Source of the DNA: Caulobacter sp. BK020
GTDB taxonomy: Bacteria > Pseudomonadota > Alphaproteobacteria > Caulobacterales > Caulobacteraceae
Direction: 5' to 3'
Assembly (NCBI RefSeq): GCF_004342605.1
Contig: NZ_SLZL01000006.1
Location: 207,747-271,746, forward strand
DNA: 64,000 nt
The position numbers and the translations under genes were made by a program. Below, in pieces: positions 1 to 8,699 of the stretch (position 1 is the first letter of the stretch; each line of letters starts with the position of its first letter). Below the pieces are notes generated by a model, which was not told the origin of the DNA, ran no database searches, and saw nothing but the letters and a program-made list of their open reading frames with translations.

Positions 1-1470
1 TCAGGGTGAGGCGCTTTGTCTGGCCCGGCGCCAGGTCGACCTTCTGGAAGCCCGCCAGGCGGACCATGGGCTTGCGCCGGCCGGACGTGACGTAGAGCTG
101 CGGCGTGTCGGCGCCGGCCACCTTGCCGGTGTTGGTGACGTCGAAGCTGACCTTCAGCCCCTCGCCGTCCTCGACCTTGAGGTTCTGGTAGCCGAAGGTC
201 GTGTAGGAGAGGCCGTAGCCGAACGGATAGAGCGGCTGGCGCTTTTCCTGGGCGTACCAGCGGTAGCCGACGGCCGCGCCCTCGACGTATTTCACGGGGA
301 AACCCTTGATCGGTCCCGCCTTCTGGCCGGCGCGGCGGGAGTCGTCGATGGCGGCCTGCTCGGCGAAGCCCGGGGCGCTCGCGCGCGGCGCCTGGTCGGC
401 GGTCTTCGGGAACGTCATGGCCAGGCGGCCCGACGGATTGACCTCGCCGAACAGCAGGCGGGCGATGGCCTGGCCGCCGCGCTGACCGGGGTACCAAGCC
501 TGCAGCACCGCCCCGACCCGGTCGAGCCAGGGCATGGTCACCGGGCCGCCGGTCTCCAGCACCACGATGGAATTCTTGTTGGCGGCGGCGACCGCCTCGA
601 TCAAGGCGTCCTGGTTCTCGGGCAGGACGATCGATGGGGCGTCTTGCGCTTCGGTCTGCCAGTGCCAGGCAAAGACGATGGCGACGTCGGCGTCCTTGGC
701 GGCGGCCGCGGCGGCGGCCGGGTCCTTGCCGTCGACATAGACGACCTCGGCGCCCGGCGCGGCGGCCTTGATCGCCTCCAGCGGCGAAGAGGCGTGCCAG
801 GTGATGCGGACGAACGAGGCCGCCTCGCCGCCGTTCAGCGGGATCTCGACCGGCGCGCCGCCGACCGAGCGCACCTGGGACGAGCCGCCGCCCGAGATCA
901 CGCCGACGTCGGCATGGGCGCCGATCAGCACGATCTTCCTGGCGCTCTTGGCCAGGGGCAGCAGGTTCTCGTCGTTCTTCAGCAGCACCGCACCACGCTC
1001 GGCCACAGCCTGGGCGACCTTGGCGTGGGCGGCGTAGTCGATCGGCTGGACGGTCAGCGGGGTCGGATTGTCCATCAGGCCCGAGGTGATCACCCCATGC
1101 AGGATGCGGCGGACCATGTCGTCGAGGCGGGCCTGGCTGACCTCGCCCCTCGCGACGGCCGCCTTCAGGTCGTCGCCGAAGAAGATCTGGGTGTCCAGCT
1201 CCTGGCCCGACTGCTGATCGAGGCCGGCCAGGACGGCCTTGACCGTGCTGTGCACCGCGCCCCAGTCGGACATCACCCAGCCCGGATAGTTCCAGTCGCG
1301 CTTCAGCACCTTGTTCAGGAGGACGTCGTTCTGGCAGGCCCAGTCGCCATTGACCTTGTTGTAGGCGCACATGACCGAGGCCGGATTGGCCTTCTCGATC
1401 GCGATCTGGAAGGCGAGCAAGTCGCTCTCGCGCAGATCCGCCTCGTCGATCTGGGCGTCCATCACGTGGC
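1..1470 (-). pseudogene. Beta-glucosidase (GH3), 5'-truncated, 3' end beyond window
   Basis: The minus strand is open from about 1470 to the window edge and encodes roughly the last 490 residues of a glycoside hydrolase family 3 enzyme that would hydrolyse beta-glucosides. The visible part starts at RHVMDAQIDEADL and includes MSDWGAVH near 1262-1285, where the Asp of SDW is the family nucleophile, then the alpha/beta sandwich domain (GGGSSQVRS, AWYPGQRGGQA) and the start of a fibronectin III-like domain (SFDVTNTGKVAGAD). There is no start codon or ribosome binding site at the head of the frame, and the sequence turns abruptly at 1466-1471 into an oppositely oriented GMC oxidoreductase. The N-terminal half of the catalytic barrel is therefore absent. 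The gene is presumably non-functional unless the junction is an assembly error. Confidence 0.85.
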
Positions 1471-2253
1471 GGCATCGAGAACGTCCGCCTGCTCCTGGCC
1501 TCCGACGGCCTCGGCAACGCGCACGACCTGGTCGGCCGCTTCTTCCAGGGTCACGTCACCTACAGCAACGACGGCGACGCCGAGACCGAAGGCTCCGCGG
1601 TGACGATCACCCGCGCCGCGCCGATGGACCTCTACGCTCCGGCCAAGCGGATGGCCGCCCATTGCGTGATCGGCTCGGGCCTGCCCGCCCAGGCGCGCAT
1701 GAAGACTGGCAACTTCACCGCCACCCTGTTTCGCGCCGACGTCTCCAACCCGGACACCAGGGCGATCGCCAGGCTCGGCGGCCTCCTGACCGGCGGAGGC
1801 GGCGGCCAGACGTTCGGCTACTTCGCCATGGCCGAACATTTCCCCAACCCGGACAGTCGCGTGACCCTGGATCCCGCCCACCGGGACGCCCTGGGAGAGC
1901 CCCGTGTCCGGCTAAGCTGGGTTTATGGCGACAGGGACCACGCCGATCTGGAGCGTTCGGTCGCCGGCTTGGCCGACGCTCTGGGCGCGTCCGGCGAAGG
2001 ACGGCTGTGCTGGTCGATCGAGCATGGTCAGTTGCTGGCCAATTCCAGCGCCTCGCGTCACCACATGGGCACGACGCGGATGCATGCCGATCCGGCCAAG
2101 GGCGTGGTCGATCCCGACCTGCGGCTGCACGAGGCCCGCAACCTCTATGTGGCGGGCAGTTCGGTGTTTCCGACCTCGGGCATCGCCAATCCGACCCTCA
2201 CCATCCTGGCCCTGGTCATGCGCCTGGCCGACCATCTGAAAGGCGCCCAATGA
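1466..2253 (+). pseudogene. GMC family FAD oxidoreductase, C-terminal fragment
   Basis: The plus frame starts without a start codon at GGIENVRLLL, a motif normally in the middle of glucose-methanol-choline oxidoreductases, and runs to a stop at 2253. The C-terminal catalytic block is intact: HHMGTTRMHADP carries the active-site His region, and VAGSSVFPTSGIANPT closes the FAD site. The N-terminal Rossmann FAD-binding domain (GxGxxG) is missing, so the product could not bind FAD normally. An internal ATG at 1600 gives a 217-residue frame but has no obvious ribosome binding site. The stop overlaps the next start (ATGA at 2250-2253), so the pair were once translationally coupled subunits of a membrane or periplasmic sugar/alcohol dehydrogenase. 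Confidence 0.85.
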
Positions 2254-2612
2254 TCCGCCGCCGCGATCTGCTGACCGCTCTCGTCGCCCTGGCCGCGACG
2301 CCCGTGCTGGCCCGCGGAGAGGCGCCCGCCGGCCTGGCCGAACTTGATCGCGCCGCCATCGCCAGGATCGGCGAGGCCTGGCTCGCCCGTCGCCCGGAAC
2401 TCACCCTCCGGAAACTTGAGGCCCGACTGTTCCCCGGCGGACGCGGCGAAGCGGCCCTGCCCCGCCTGCGCGATCAGGCGGCCGCCGACTTCCGGCGCGG
2501 CGCGGTGTTCAGTTATCGCGGCTGGCGCCTGTCCGACACCGAAGGCGCGCTCCTTGCCCTGCTCTTCCTTGAAAGCGGATCGGCCTCGGCCCACGCACGT
2601 GTAAAAGGTTGA
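2250..2612 (+). CDS. Tat-signal small subunit-like protein
   Basis: This encodes 120 residues. The N-terminus MIRRRDLLTALVALAATP has a twin-arginine-like motif followed by a short hydrophobic stretch and an Ala-rich cleavage region, so export by the Tat pathway is likely. Its overlap with the GMC oxidoreductase fragment suggests it is the small partner (gluconate 2-dehydrogenase subunit 3-like) of that dehydrogenase; this is inferred from context, not from a domain signature. The last dozen residues (SGSASAHARVKG) look unlike a conserved end and may reflect further decay. With its large subunit broken, the gene is probably an orphan. Confidence 0.6.
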   Translation: MIRRRDLLTALVALAATPVLARGEAPAGLAELDRAAIARIGEAWLARRPELTLRKLEARLFPGGRGEAALPRLRDQAAADFRRGAVFSYRGWRLSDTEGALLALLFLESGSASAHARVKG

Positions 2613-2793
2613 GACGACTAAAAAGCTGAGGCGCTTGGGCCGGCCAACGAGACGGGTCTGCACATGCGCGACATGAGCGAGGCCTGCTGCCCTGAAGCAC
2701 GGGACTGACGGATCCAAAGCCCCACTTTTGTACAAGCCGGCGACCGCCGATCATGGTCTCGTGGGCTGAACTTCGAGACGCCAGGAGAACGCG

Positions 2794-3225
2794 ATGAAGA
2801 TCGTCAGAACCGGATCGGCCGCCTGGAGCGGCGGCATCAGGGACGGCAAGGGCTCGATCTCGACCGAGAGCGGCGCCCTGCAGGCTTACCCCTACGGCTT
2901 TTCCAGCCGCTTCGAAGGCCAAGCGGGCTCCAACCCCGAAGAGCTGATCGGCGCGGCCCACGCCGCCTGTTTCACTATGGCGCTGTCACTGGTGCTGGGC
3001 GAGGCTGGGCTGCGGGCCGACCAGATGGACACCTCGGCCAAGGTCACGCTCGAACAGGTCGACGGCGGCTACGCGATCACCGCCTCGCACCTGACCCTGA
3101 AGGCCCGGATTCCCGGCGCCGACCAGGAGACCTTCGAAAAGCTCGCCGCCGGCGCCAAGGCCAACTGCCCGGTCTCCAAGCTACTGAACGCCGCGATCAC
3201 CCTGGACGCCGCGCTGGTCGACTAG
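2794..3225 (+). CDS. OsmC family peroxiredoxin
   Basis: A 143-residue protein of the OsmC/Ohr family, cytoplasmic thiol peroxidases that reduce organic hydroperoxides. The two redox cysteines are in the expected contexts: Cys59 in AAHAACFTMAL and Cys125 in KANCPVSKLL. Length and the opening strands (GSAAWSGGIRDGKGSI) match the OsmC rather than the Ohr branch. An AGGAGAA ribosome binding site lies just upstream of the ATG. It is probably monocistronic, although the flavin-binding gene downstream begins only 40 nt after its stop and the two could share a transcript. Confidence 0.9.
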   Translation: MKIVRTGSAAWSGGIRDGKGSISTESGALQAYPYGFSSRFEGQAGSNPEELIGAAHAACFTMALSLVLGEAGLRADQMDTSAKVTLEQVDGGYAITASHLTLKARIPGADQETFEKLAAGAKANCPVSKLLNAAITLDAALVD

Positions 3226-3265
3226 ATCGTTGGTTGCGGCCAGGCCGGCGAGAAAGGGACTCTTC

Positions 3266-3895
3266 GTGAGCCGATACAGCTTCCTAGACCTCGCCGGCTC
3301 GGCGAGCGTGAGAGCCGCACAGGCCGAGATGGGCGCCGACCATCTCTGGACGCCCGGGCAGGTCGACCGCCGGTCCGAAGCGTTCACCGCCAACGAAGAG
3401 GCCTTCATCGCCGCGCGCGACAGCTTCTACATGGCCAGCATGTCGGAAACCGGCTGGCCCTATGTCCAGCACCGCGGCGGGCCGCCGGGCTTCCTGAGGG
3501 TGATCGACGAGACGACGCTGGCGTTCGCCGACTTCCGCGGCAATCGTCAGTACATCAGCGTCGGCAACCTCGACGCCAACGACCGGGTGGCCTTGATCCT
3601 GGTCGACTATCCCCGACGCGCTCGCTTGAAAATCCTGGCCCACGCCGAGCGTCTGGCGCTCGACGCCGAGCCGGAGCTGCTGCCGAAGCTTCTCGACCCC
3701 GGCTACCGGGCGAAACCGGAGCGCATCTTCCGGCTGCGGCTGGCGGCGTTCGACTGGAACTGTCCCCAGCACATCGTCCCGCGTTTCACCGAGGCCGAGA
3801 TCTCTCGCGCCGTCCAGCCGCTGCACGAGAAGCTGGAGGCGCTGGAGGCTGAAAACCGCGCCCTGCGCGAGCGCCTCGCGCAAGCCGAGCGCTAG
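3266..3895 (+). CDS. Pyridoxamine 5'-phosphate oxidase-like flavin protein
   Basis: This belongs to the split-barrel FMN-binding superfamily. The core FYMASMSETGWPYVQHRGG plus FADFRGNRQYISVGNL matches the flavin-binding barrel of general-stress pyridoxamine-phosphate-oxidase-like proteins. The C-terminus (EKLEALEAENRALRERLAQ) is a short coiled coil, as seen in several of these proteins. I chose GTG at 3266 because GAAAGGGA lies six bases upstream; an in-frame ATG at 3230 has no such site. This gives 209 residues. The substrate is unknown. The position after osmC suggests a redox or stress role. Confidence 0.8.
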   Translation: MSRYSFLDLAGSASVRAAQAEMGADHLWTPGQVDRRSEAFTANEEAFIAARDSFYMASMSETGWPYVQHRGGPPGFLRVIDETTLAFADFRGNRQYISVGNLDANDRVALILVDYPRRARLKILAHAERLALDAEPELLPKLLDPGYRAKPERIFRLRLAAFDWNCPQHIVPRFTEAEISRAVQPLHEKLEALEAENRALRERLAQAER

Positions 3896-3908
3896 ACGCC
3901 GCGCGGCC

Positions 3909-4784
3909 CTATGAGAGATGACGGCCCAGGAAATCGCCCATGTGGTCGGCAATCTCGCGACCGTGCGTCTCCAGGGCGAAGTGCCCCGCATCGAGAAAAC
4001 GCACCTCGGCCTTGGGCAGGTCACGGCGGAAGGCTTCGGCCCCCGCGGGCAGGAAGAAGGGATCCTTCGCCCCCCAGACCGCCAGGAGCGGCGGCTGGCG
4101 TTCGCGGAAGTACGCATGAAAGCGCGGATAGAGCGCGACGTTGCTCTGGTAGTCGGCGATCAGGTCCAGCTGAATGTCGGCGTTGCCCGGACGCGACATC
4201 AGGGCGTGGTCCAGCCAGTAGCCCTCCGGCGCCACCTGGGTCTCGTCGGGCGCGCCGTGGGTGTACTGCCAGCGCATCGCCTCCAGGGTGAACATGCCGC
4301 GCATGGCTTCACGATTGGCCGGCGAAGGATCGGCCCAGTAGGCGCGGGTCTCGGCCCACCCGTCGCTGAGGCCGTCTTCATAAGCGTTGCCGTTCTGCGA
4401 GACGATGGCGGTGATCGCGCCCGGCCTGGCCAGGGCCAGGCGCAGGCCGACCGGCGCGCCGTAGTCGAAGATATAGATCGCATAGCGTTCGAGACCGATG
4501 GCGTCGGTGAAGGCTTCCATGGTCTCGGCCAGGCGCGCGAAGCTGTAGTCGAAGCCGTCGGGCGCGGTGGTGAAGCCAAAGCCCGGCAGGTCGGGCGCGA
4601 CCACGTGGTAACGGTCGGCCAGGCGCGGGATCAGGTCCCGGAACTGATGCGACGAGGTCGGAAAGCCGTGCAACAGCAGGATCGCCGGGCGGTCGCGGCC
4701 GCCCGCCTCGCGATAGAAGATCGAGACATCCCCGACCTCGGCGCGGCACAGGACGATCTTGGGGGAAAGAGAGTCTGGCAACAT
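3909..4784 (-). CDS. Alpha/beta hydrolase (haloalkane dehalogenase/epoxide hydrolase-like)
   Basis: A 291-residue alpha/beta-fold hydrolase without a signal peptide. The oxyanion region is [10 protein letters not shown]. The nucleophile elbow is IFDYGAPVG, with Asp instead of Ser, which places it among dehalogenase/epoxide-hydrolase-type enzymes that use an Asp nucleophile. The catalytic His is in LDAGHFALE. It is clearly paralogous to the exported hydrolase at 6661-7647: both share [15 protein letters not shown], [10 protein letters not shown] and GHFALE. It lies 38 nt downstream of the isochorismatase-like gene on the same strand, so the two are probably co-transcribed. The substrate cannot be deduced. 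Confidence 0.85.
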   Translation of the reverse strand: MLPDSLSPKIVLCRAEVGDVSIFYREAGGRDRPAILLLHGFPTSSHQFRDLIPRLADRYHVVAPDLPGFGFTTAPDGFDYSFARLAETMEAFTDAIGLERYAIYIFDYGAPVGLRLALARPGAITAIVSQNGNAYEDGLSDGWAETRAYWADPSPANREAMRGMFTLEAMRWQYTHGAPDETQVAPEGYWLDHALMSRPGNADIQLDLIADYQSNVALYPRFHAYFRERQPPLLAVWGAKDPFFLPAGAEAFRRDLPKAEVRFLDAGHFALETHGREIADHMGDFLGRHLS

Positions 4785-4822
4785 CGGAGGCCCCGGTCTT
4801 TCTGCGTCTGTTCTTATGGTCT

Positions 4823-5503
4823 CTAGGCGCCGGCCCTGGCCACGGCTTGAGCCTTCTGGAAGCTCTCCATGACCGCGGCGTAGTTGGGCGCCGCCAGGCC
4901 GTAGAGTCTGGCCAGCTCGGCGGCTTCCGGACGCGCCCAGGTGCGATGCAGCTCGCTCAGCAGCGCATTGGCCGAGGTCGGCTTGATCCCGCCCTGGACG
5001 AAGCGAGCGAGACTGGTGCGCGAGGCCATCTCGCTGGGATCGCCCGAGGCGTCGACGACCGCGTAGACCTCGTAGCCTGCCGCGCGCGCGTCCAGCGCCG
5101 GGAACATCACGCAGACACTGGTCCAGACGCCCGCCATGATCAGGGTCTTGCGGCCGCTGGCCCTGACCTGGTCGACGAAGTCGCCATTGTCCCAGGCGTT
5201 CACCTCACCCTTGCGCGGCACGTAGACGGCGTGGGGCGCAAACTCGTGGATCTCGGGCATCAGCGGGCCGTTCGAGCCGGTCGGCTCGGACGCCGTCGTG
5301 ATCACCGGGATGTTGAGCAGAGTCGCGAGCCGAGCGATCATCTCGACATTGCGCCGCAGGTCCGCCACGGCGATGTCCCTGACGGTCTGGAACAGGCCCG
5401 ACTGGTGATCCAGCAGCAGGATCACGGCATCGGCGGGATCCAGAAGCGCCGCGCCACCGCCCGTGGGCAGGACGCTGGTCTTCGAGTTCGGCGGCGTGGT
5501 CAT
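4823..5503 (-). CDS. Isochorismatase family cysteine hydrolase
   Basis: A 226-residue member of the isochorismatase-like superfamily. The catalytic Asp is in ILLLDHQSGLF, the Lys is probably in VPRKGEVNAW, and the nucleophile Cys is in AGVWTSVCVMFPALDA, preserving the D-K-C triad. The ATG at 5503 is preceded by a GGACCTCCC stretch and matches the usual family start; the frame stays open further upstream, but without conserved sequence. Relatives of this type (YcaC-like) are hydrolases of unknown physiological substrate. It is co-directional with the alpha/beta hydrolase downstream. Confidence 0.85.
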   Translation of the reverse strand: MTTPPNSKTSVLPTGGGAALLDPADAVILLLDHQSGLFQTVRDIAVADLRRNVEMIARLATLLNIPVITTASEPTGSNGPLMPEIHEFAPHAVYVPRKGEVNAWDNGDFVDQVRASGRKTLIMAGVWTSVCVMFPALDARAAGYEVYAVVDASGDPSEMASRTSLARFVQGGIKPTSANALLSELHRTWARPEAAELARLYGLAAPNYAAVMESFQKAQAVARAGA

Positions 5504-5810
5504 GGGAGGTCCTCGGACTGTCGCGCTCGGCTCGGCGCGTCTTCTCGGACGCCCGCGCAGATCGACAATTCCCCGCCTAGACTGCTTGATCCAGTAAAGT
5601 CCGGTAAATTGCGGTTCCGCTCCTGCACGCCTCAATGACTGACGCAGGTTCAGCCGTCGGTTTCTCTGTAGATCGGGGTCGTTTTCTAAACACCACCTCG
5701 ACTTCTCCAACCTTGACCGCCTTTTACCACGCCTAACCCCACGAACGTCTCCCGGAGGACTAGTCCTATCGGCCAACGCCCGCCTCGGGCTCGGTCGTCC
5801 CCCGGAGAAC
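5504..5810. promoter_or_regulatory. Divergent intergenic region
   Basis: These 307 bases separate the minus-strand isochorismatase gene from the plus-strand exported hydrolase and must contain both promoters. TTGACC around 5712 is a possible -35 element for the plus gene. A clear ribosome binding site (CCGGAG) lies at 5802-5807. I see no coding potential or strong palindrome. Confidence 0.4.
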
Positions 5811-6572
5811 ATGATGAAACGCGCCCTCGTTGGAATGATCGCGGCCATCGCCGCCACGGCCCCCGCTGGCGCAATCTTCGCCGCCGAAAAGCCGATCTCC
5901 ATCGTCCTGGTCCACGGCGCCTTCGTCGACGCCTCGGGCTGGCGTCCAGTCTACGAGCTGCTGTCGAAGAAGGGCTACGAGGTCCTGATCGTCCAGAACC
6001 CGACCATCACGCTGGAGGGGGACGCCGCCGCCGTCCGCCAGGCCATCGCCCAGGCCAAGCGCCCAGTAATCCTGGTCGGCCATTCCTACGGCGGCGCGGT
6101 GATCACCGAGGCCGGCGCCGACCCCAAGGTCAAGAGCTTGGTCTACCTGGCCGCCTTCGCGCCCGACGCCGGCGAGTCGGTGCTGCAACTGGCCACCACG
6201 CCGGTTCCCGGCGCGCCGCCCGCCCCGCTCCTGCCGCCCAAGGACGGCTTCATCCAGGTCGACCCGGCAAAGTTCGCCTCGGCCTTCGCGGCTGACGTCG
6301 ATCCGGCCGTCACCCGCTTCATGGCCGCCTCCCAGGTACCCTGGGGCCTGGGCGCCGTCGGGGCCAAGATCAGTGCGCCGGCCTGGAAGGCCAAGCCCAG
6401 CTACTACCTGCTGGCGACGCAGGACTTGATGATCCCGCCCGCAGCCCAGCGCGCGATGGCGGTGCGAGCCAAGGCCACGCTGGTCGAAACAATCAGCAGC
6501 CACGCGGTGATGCTCTCCAAGCCCGGCTATGTCGCCGACTTCATCGCGATGGCGGCCGACCAGGCCAAGTAG
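5811..6572 (+). CDS. Exported alpha/beta hydrolase (Ser nucleophile)
   Basis: A 253-residue protein with a signal peptide ([18 protein letters not shown], Ala-rich to about residue 25), so it acts in the periplasm or outside. The fold is alpha/beta hydrolase: [12 protein letters not shown] near the N-terminus, nucleophile elbow VGHSYGGAV, and catalytic His in [10 protein letters not shown]. It resembles the salicylate-esterase/methyl-esterase-like family common in proteobacteria. Unlike its two neighbours it uses Ser rather than Asp. Its stop lies 88 nt before the next hydrolase, suggesting an operon of two exported hydrolases. The substrate is unknown. Confidence 0.85.
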   Translation: MMKRALVGMIAAIAATAPAGAIFAAEKPISIVLVHGAFVDASGWRPVYELLSKKGYEVLIVQNPTITLEGDAAAVRQAIAQAKRPVILVGHSYGGAVITEAGADPKVKSLVYLAAFAPDAGESVLQLATTPVPGAPPAPLLPPKDGFIQVDPAKFASAFAADVDPAVTRFMAASQVPWGLGAVGAKISAPAWKAKPSYYLLATQDLMIPPAAQRAMAVRAKATLVETISSHAVMLSKPGYVADFIAMAADQAK

Positions 6573-6660
6573 TCGATCCGCCACGCCGCGCCTCGCCCGC
6601 GACACATGCGGCGCGACCGCTTCCTTCCCGAAAATCCCCAGAGAACCTCAGGAGACCTCG

Positions 6661-7647
6661 ATGACTCGCCTGCTCACATCCCTGGCGCTCGCCGCCACCT
6701 TTTCGACAGCCGCCTTGGCGCCCGCATCGGCGGCCCTGGCCGCGCCCGCCCCCAAGGCCGCGCTCGCTCGTCGGGCGCCGCCGGTCATCCACTATCGCAA
6801 CGCCACGGTCGACGGCGTGAAGGTGTTCTACCGCGAGGCCGGCCCGGCGGATGGTCCGGCGGTGGTGCTGCTGCACGGTTTCCCGACCTCGTCCCACATG
6901 TTCCGTAACCTGATCCCGTTCCTGGCCGACAGATACCGCGTCATCGCGCCTGACTATCCGGGCTATGGCCAGAGCGACGCGCCGGACCACAACCAGTTCG
7001 CCTACACCTTCGCCAACCAGGCCAACGTGGTCGACAAGCTGGTCGGCCAGCTGGGCCTCAAACGCTACGCCCTGTACGTCATGGATTACGGCGCCCCGAT
7101 CGGCTACCGCCTGGCGCTGAAGCATCCAGAGCGTGTCAGCGGCCTGATCGTCCAGAACGGCAACGCCTATGACGAGGGCCTGCAATCGCCGTTTTGGGAC
7201 CCGATCAAGGTGTACTGGAAGGATCGCTCGCAGAAGAACCGCGACGCCCTGAACAACCTGGTCACGCTGGACATCACCAAGTTCCAGTACACCGACGGCA
7301 TGGGCGACGTGGCGCGCATCAGCCCCGACAACTGGGTCCACGACCAAGCGCTGCTCGACCGCCCGGGCAACCGCGACGTCCAGCTGGACATGCTCGGCGA
7401 CTACGGCTCCAACGTGCCGTTCTATCCGGACTTCCAGAAGTTCTTCCGCGACTACCAGCCGCCGACCCTGATCGTCTGGGGCAAGAACGACAAGATCTTC
7501 CCGGTGGCCGGCGCCCATCCCTATCTGCGCGACCTGCCCAAGGCCGAGGTCCATATTCTCGACTCCGGCCACTTCGCCCTGGAAGATCGCCTGGACGTCA
7601 TGGCGCCGCTGATCCACGACTTCCTCGATCGCAAGGTCGCCAATTAG
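6661..7647 (+). CDS. Exported alpha/beta hydrolase, paralog of 3909-4784
   Basis: A 328-residue protein. The ATG at 6661 has an AGGAGACC site upstream and a signal peptide with an Ala-rich region to about residue 27. The mature part is an alpha/beta hydrolase: [12 protein letters not shown], nucleophile elbow [13 protein letters not shown] with Asp, and catalytic His in LDSGHFALE. It is homologous along its length to the cytoplasmic enzyme at 3909-4784 but adds the export signal, so the two probably treat similar substrates in different compartments. A strong hairpin follows the stop. Confidence 0.85.
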   Translation: MTRLLTSLALAATFSTAALAPASAALAAPAPKAALARRAPPVIHYRNATVDGVKVFYREAGPADGPAVVLLHGFPTSSHMFRNLIPFLADRYRVIAPDYPGYGQSDAPDHNQFAYTFANQANVVDKLVGQLGLKRYALYVMDYGAPIGYRLALKHPERVSGLIVQNGNAYDEGLQSPFWDPIKVYWKDRSQKNRDALNNLVTLDITKFQYTDGMGDVARISPDNWVHDQALLDRPGNRDVQLDMLGDYGSNVPFYPDFQKFFRDYQPPTLIVWGKNDKIFPVAGAHPYLRDLPKAEVHILDSGHFALEDRLDVMAPLIHDFLDRKVAN

Positions 7648-7654
7648 CCCCCAA

Positions 7655-7687
7655 GATATCCGCGACGCTCACCGCGTCGCGGATATC
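7655..7687. terminator. Bidirectional hairpin between convergent genes
   Basis: A perfect 13-bp inverted repeat (GATATCCGCGACG, then its complement) with a 7-base loop lies eight bases after the stop of the exported hydrolase. It also contains the last codons and stop of the convergent regulator gene. There is no T tract, so termination would be atypical; it could instead protect mRNA 3' ends. Confidence 0.6.
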
Positions 7688-8265
7688 CCGCCAAGACGCT
7701 GGGCGAACACCTCCTCAATCCAGGCCTCGTCGTGCGACCTCAGTTCGATGAACAGAACCCGGCGCGGCGGGCCCGCGCCGGCGTCCTTCATGGGATCGCC
7801 TGGCACGTCCAGAACCGTGGACCGCATGGCGCGCGCCAGGAGCGCCATGACCTCCTCGAAATTTCTCGCAGGGTCCTGCGCCGCGCCCTCGACCTCGCCG
7901 ACAAGCGGTCGAAAAGAGGCGTTCGCCGCCGCCGACGGCATCTCGCCGGTGTCGACCGGCGCGATGAAACGGTAGCCCCGTCCGTTCACGGTGGCGATGT
8001 ATCTGGCCGAGTCCGCGTCGTCGTCGAGCACGCGGCGCAGGGCCGCGATGTGGACCTTGAGATTGCCCTCGACGACGGTCGTGCTCGGCCAGGCTTCTTT
8101 CAGCAGTTCGCGTTTGGTGATGAGCTCGCCCGGCCTTTGAACGAAGGCCGTCAGCAGGTCCAGGGCCCGGCCTCCGACGCGAACGGCCTCCCCGTCCCTT
8201 AGAAGCAGCTGGCGTCCGGGGATGAAGAGATAGGCGCCGAAGGCGAAGGTCGGCGCCGGGGTCAT
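7669..8265 (-). CDS. Winged-helix (OmpR/CadC-type) DNA-binding protein
   Basis: A 198-residue protein. Residues 8-105 form an OmpR/PhoB-type winged helix: VGGRALDLLTAFVQRPGELITKRELL is the helix region (split here as VGGRALDLLTAF and GELITKRELL), then VVEGNLKVHIAALRRVL and the wing YIATVNGRGYRF. There is no receiver domain; the DNA-binding domain is N-terminal, as in CadC/ToxR-like proteins, but no membrane helix follows. The C-terminal 90 residues match nothing I recognise. It converges on the hydrolase genes and may regulate them. The ATG has only a weak upstream CGGG site. Confidence 0.75.
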   Translation of the reverse strand: MTPAPTFAFGAYLFIPGRQLLLRDGEAVRVGGRALDLLTAFVQRPGELITKRELLKEAWPSTTVVEGNLKVHIAALRRVLDDDADSARYIATVNGRGYRFIAPVDTGEMPSAAANASFRPLVGEVEGAAQDPARNFEEVMALLARAMRSTVLDVPGDPMKDAGAGPPRRVLFIELRSHDEAWIEEVFAQRLGGISATR

Positions 8266-8699
8266 GGCCCGATCGCCGGGGCCGCCGCGACCGCGCCGTC
8301 GCCATTGTTCCGGCGGCGGGCGGATTTCGAACGGTTCGACACGCCACCCTCCTTTGCATTGGACGAGCGACGGTACCGCTCCAGGCCGTCGCGCTTCAAT
8401 TCGCCCATGGTCGCGCTGCGATCGTCCTAGGGCGTGCTGGACTCGACCTTCGTCTAGTCGGCTCCGCCCCGCTGGCCTTGGCCTGAGACGAAGGCCTCGC
8501 CGGGCGGCGAGGCTGGGAACGGGCGCGCGCCTGACCAGAAGGCTCCGGGTCCGCGAAACCGCCTCATACAGGGTTGACCCTAGCCGATCGTCGAACGCGC
8601 CTAGACCTTGGTTGAGGTGGAAGCAGCGCCGGTATCACGCTAGGCTGCTGGCTGCGTCGGAGAGACAGGACGTCGGAGAGACAAGGCAAAGGGCTGCTC
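8266..8699. other. 434-nt intergenic region with nested inverted repeats
   Basis: No convincing gene. It separates divergent regulatory genes and must hold both promoters. Visible structure: CCTTCGTCT (8447-8455) is complemented by AGACGAAGG (8486-8494); GCCTCGCC (8494-8501) pairs with GGCGAGGC (8506-8513) around a GGGC loop; and a 13-base direct repeat CGTCGGAGAGACA occurs at 8655-8667 and 8671-8683, just ahead of the kinase ribosome binding site. Confidence 0.5.

Noticed and set aside
644..1603. 319-codon plus-strand frame over the beta-glucosidase
   Set aside because: It is antisense to clear GH3 motifs on the minus strand.
2718..2740. ACTTTTGTACAAG resembling a recombination att core
   Set aside because: Only a partial resemblance over about 12 bases, with no integrase gene nearby.
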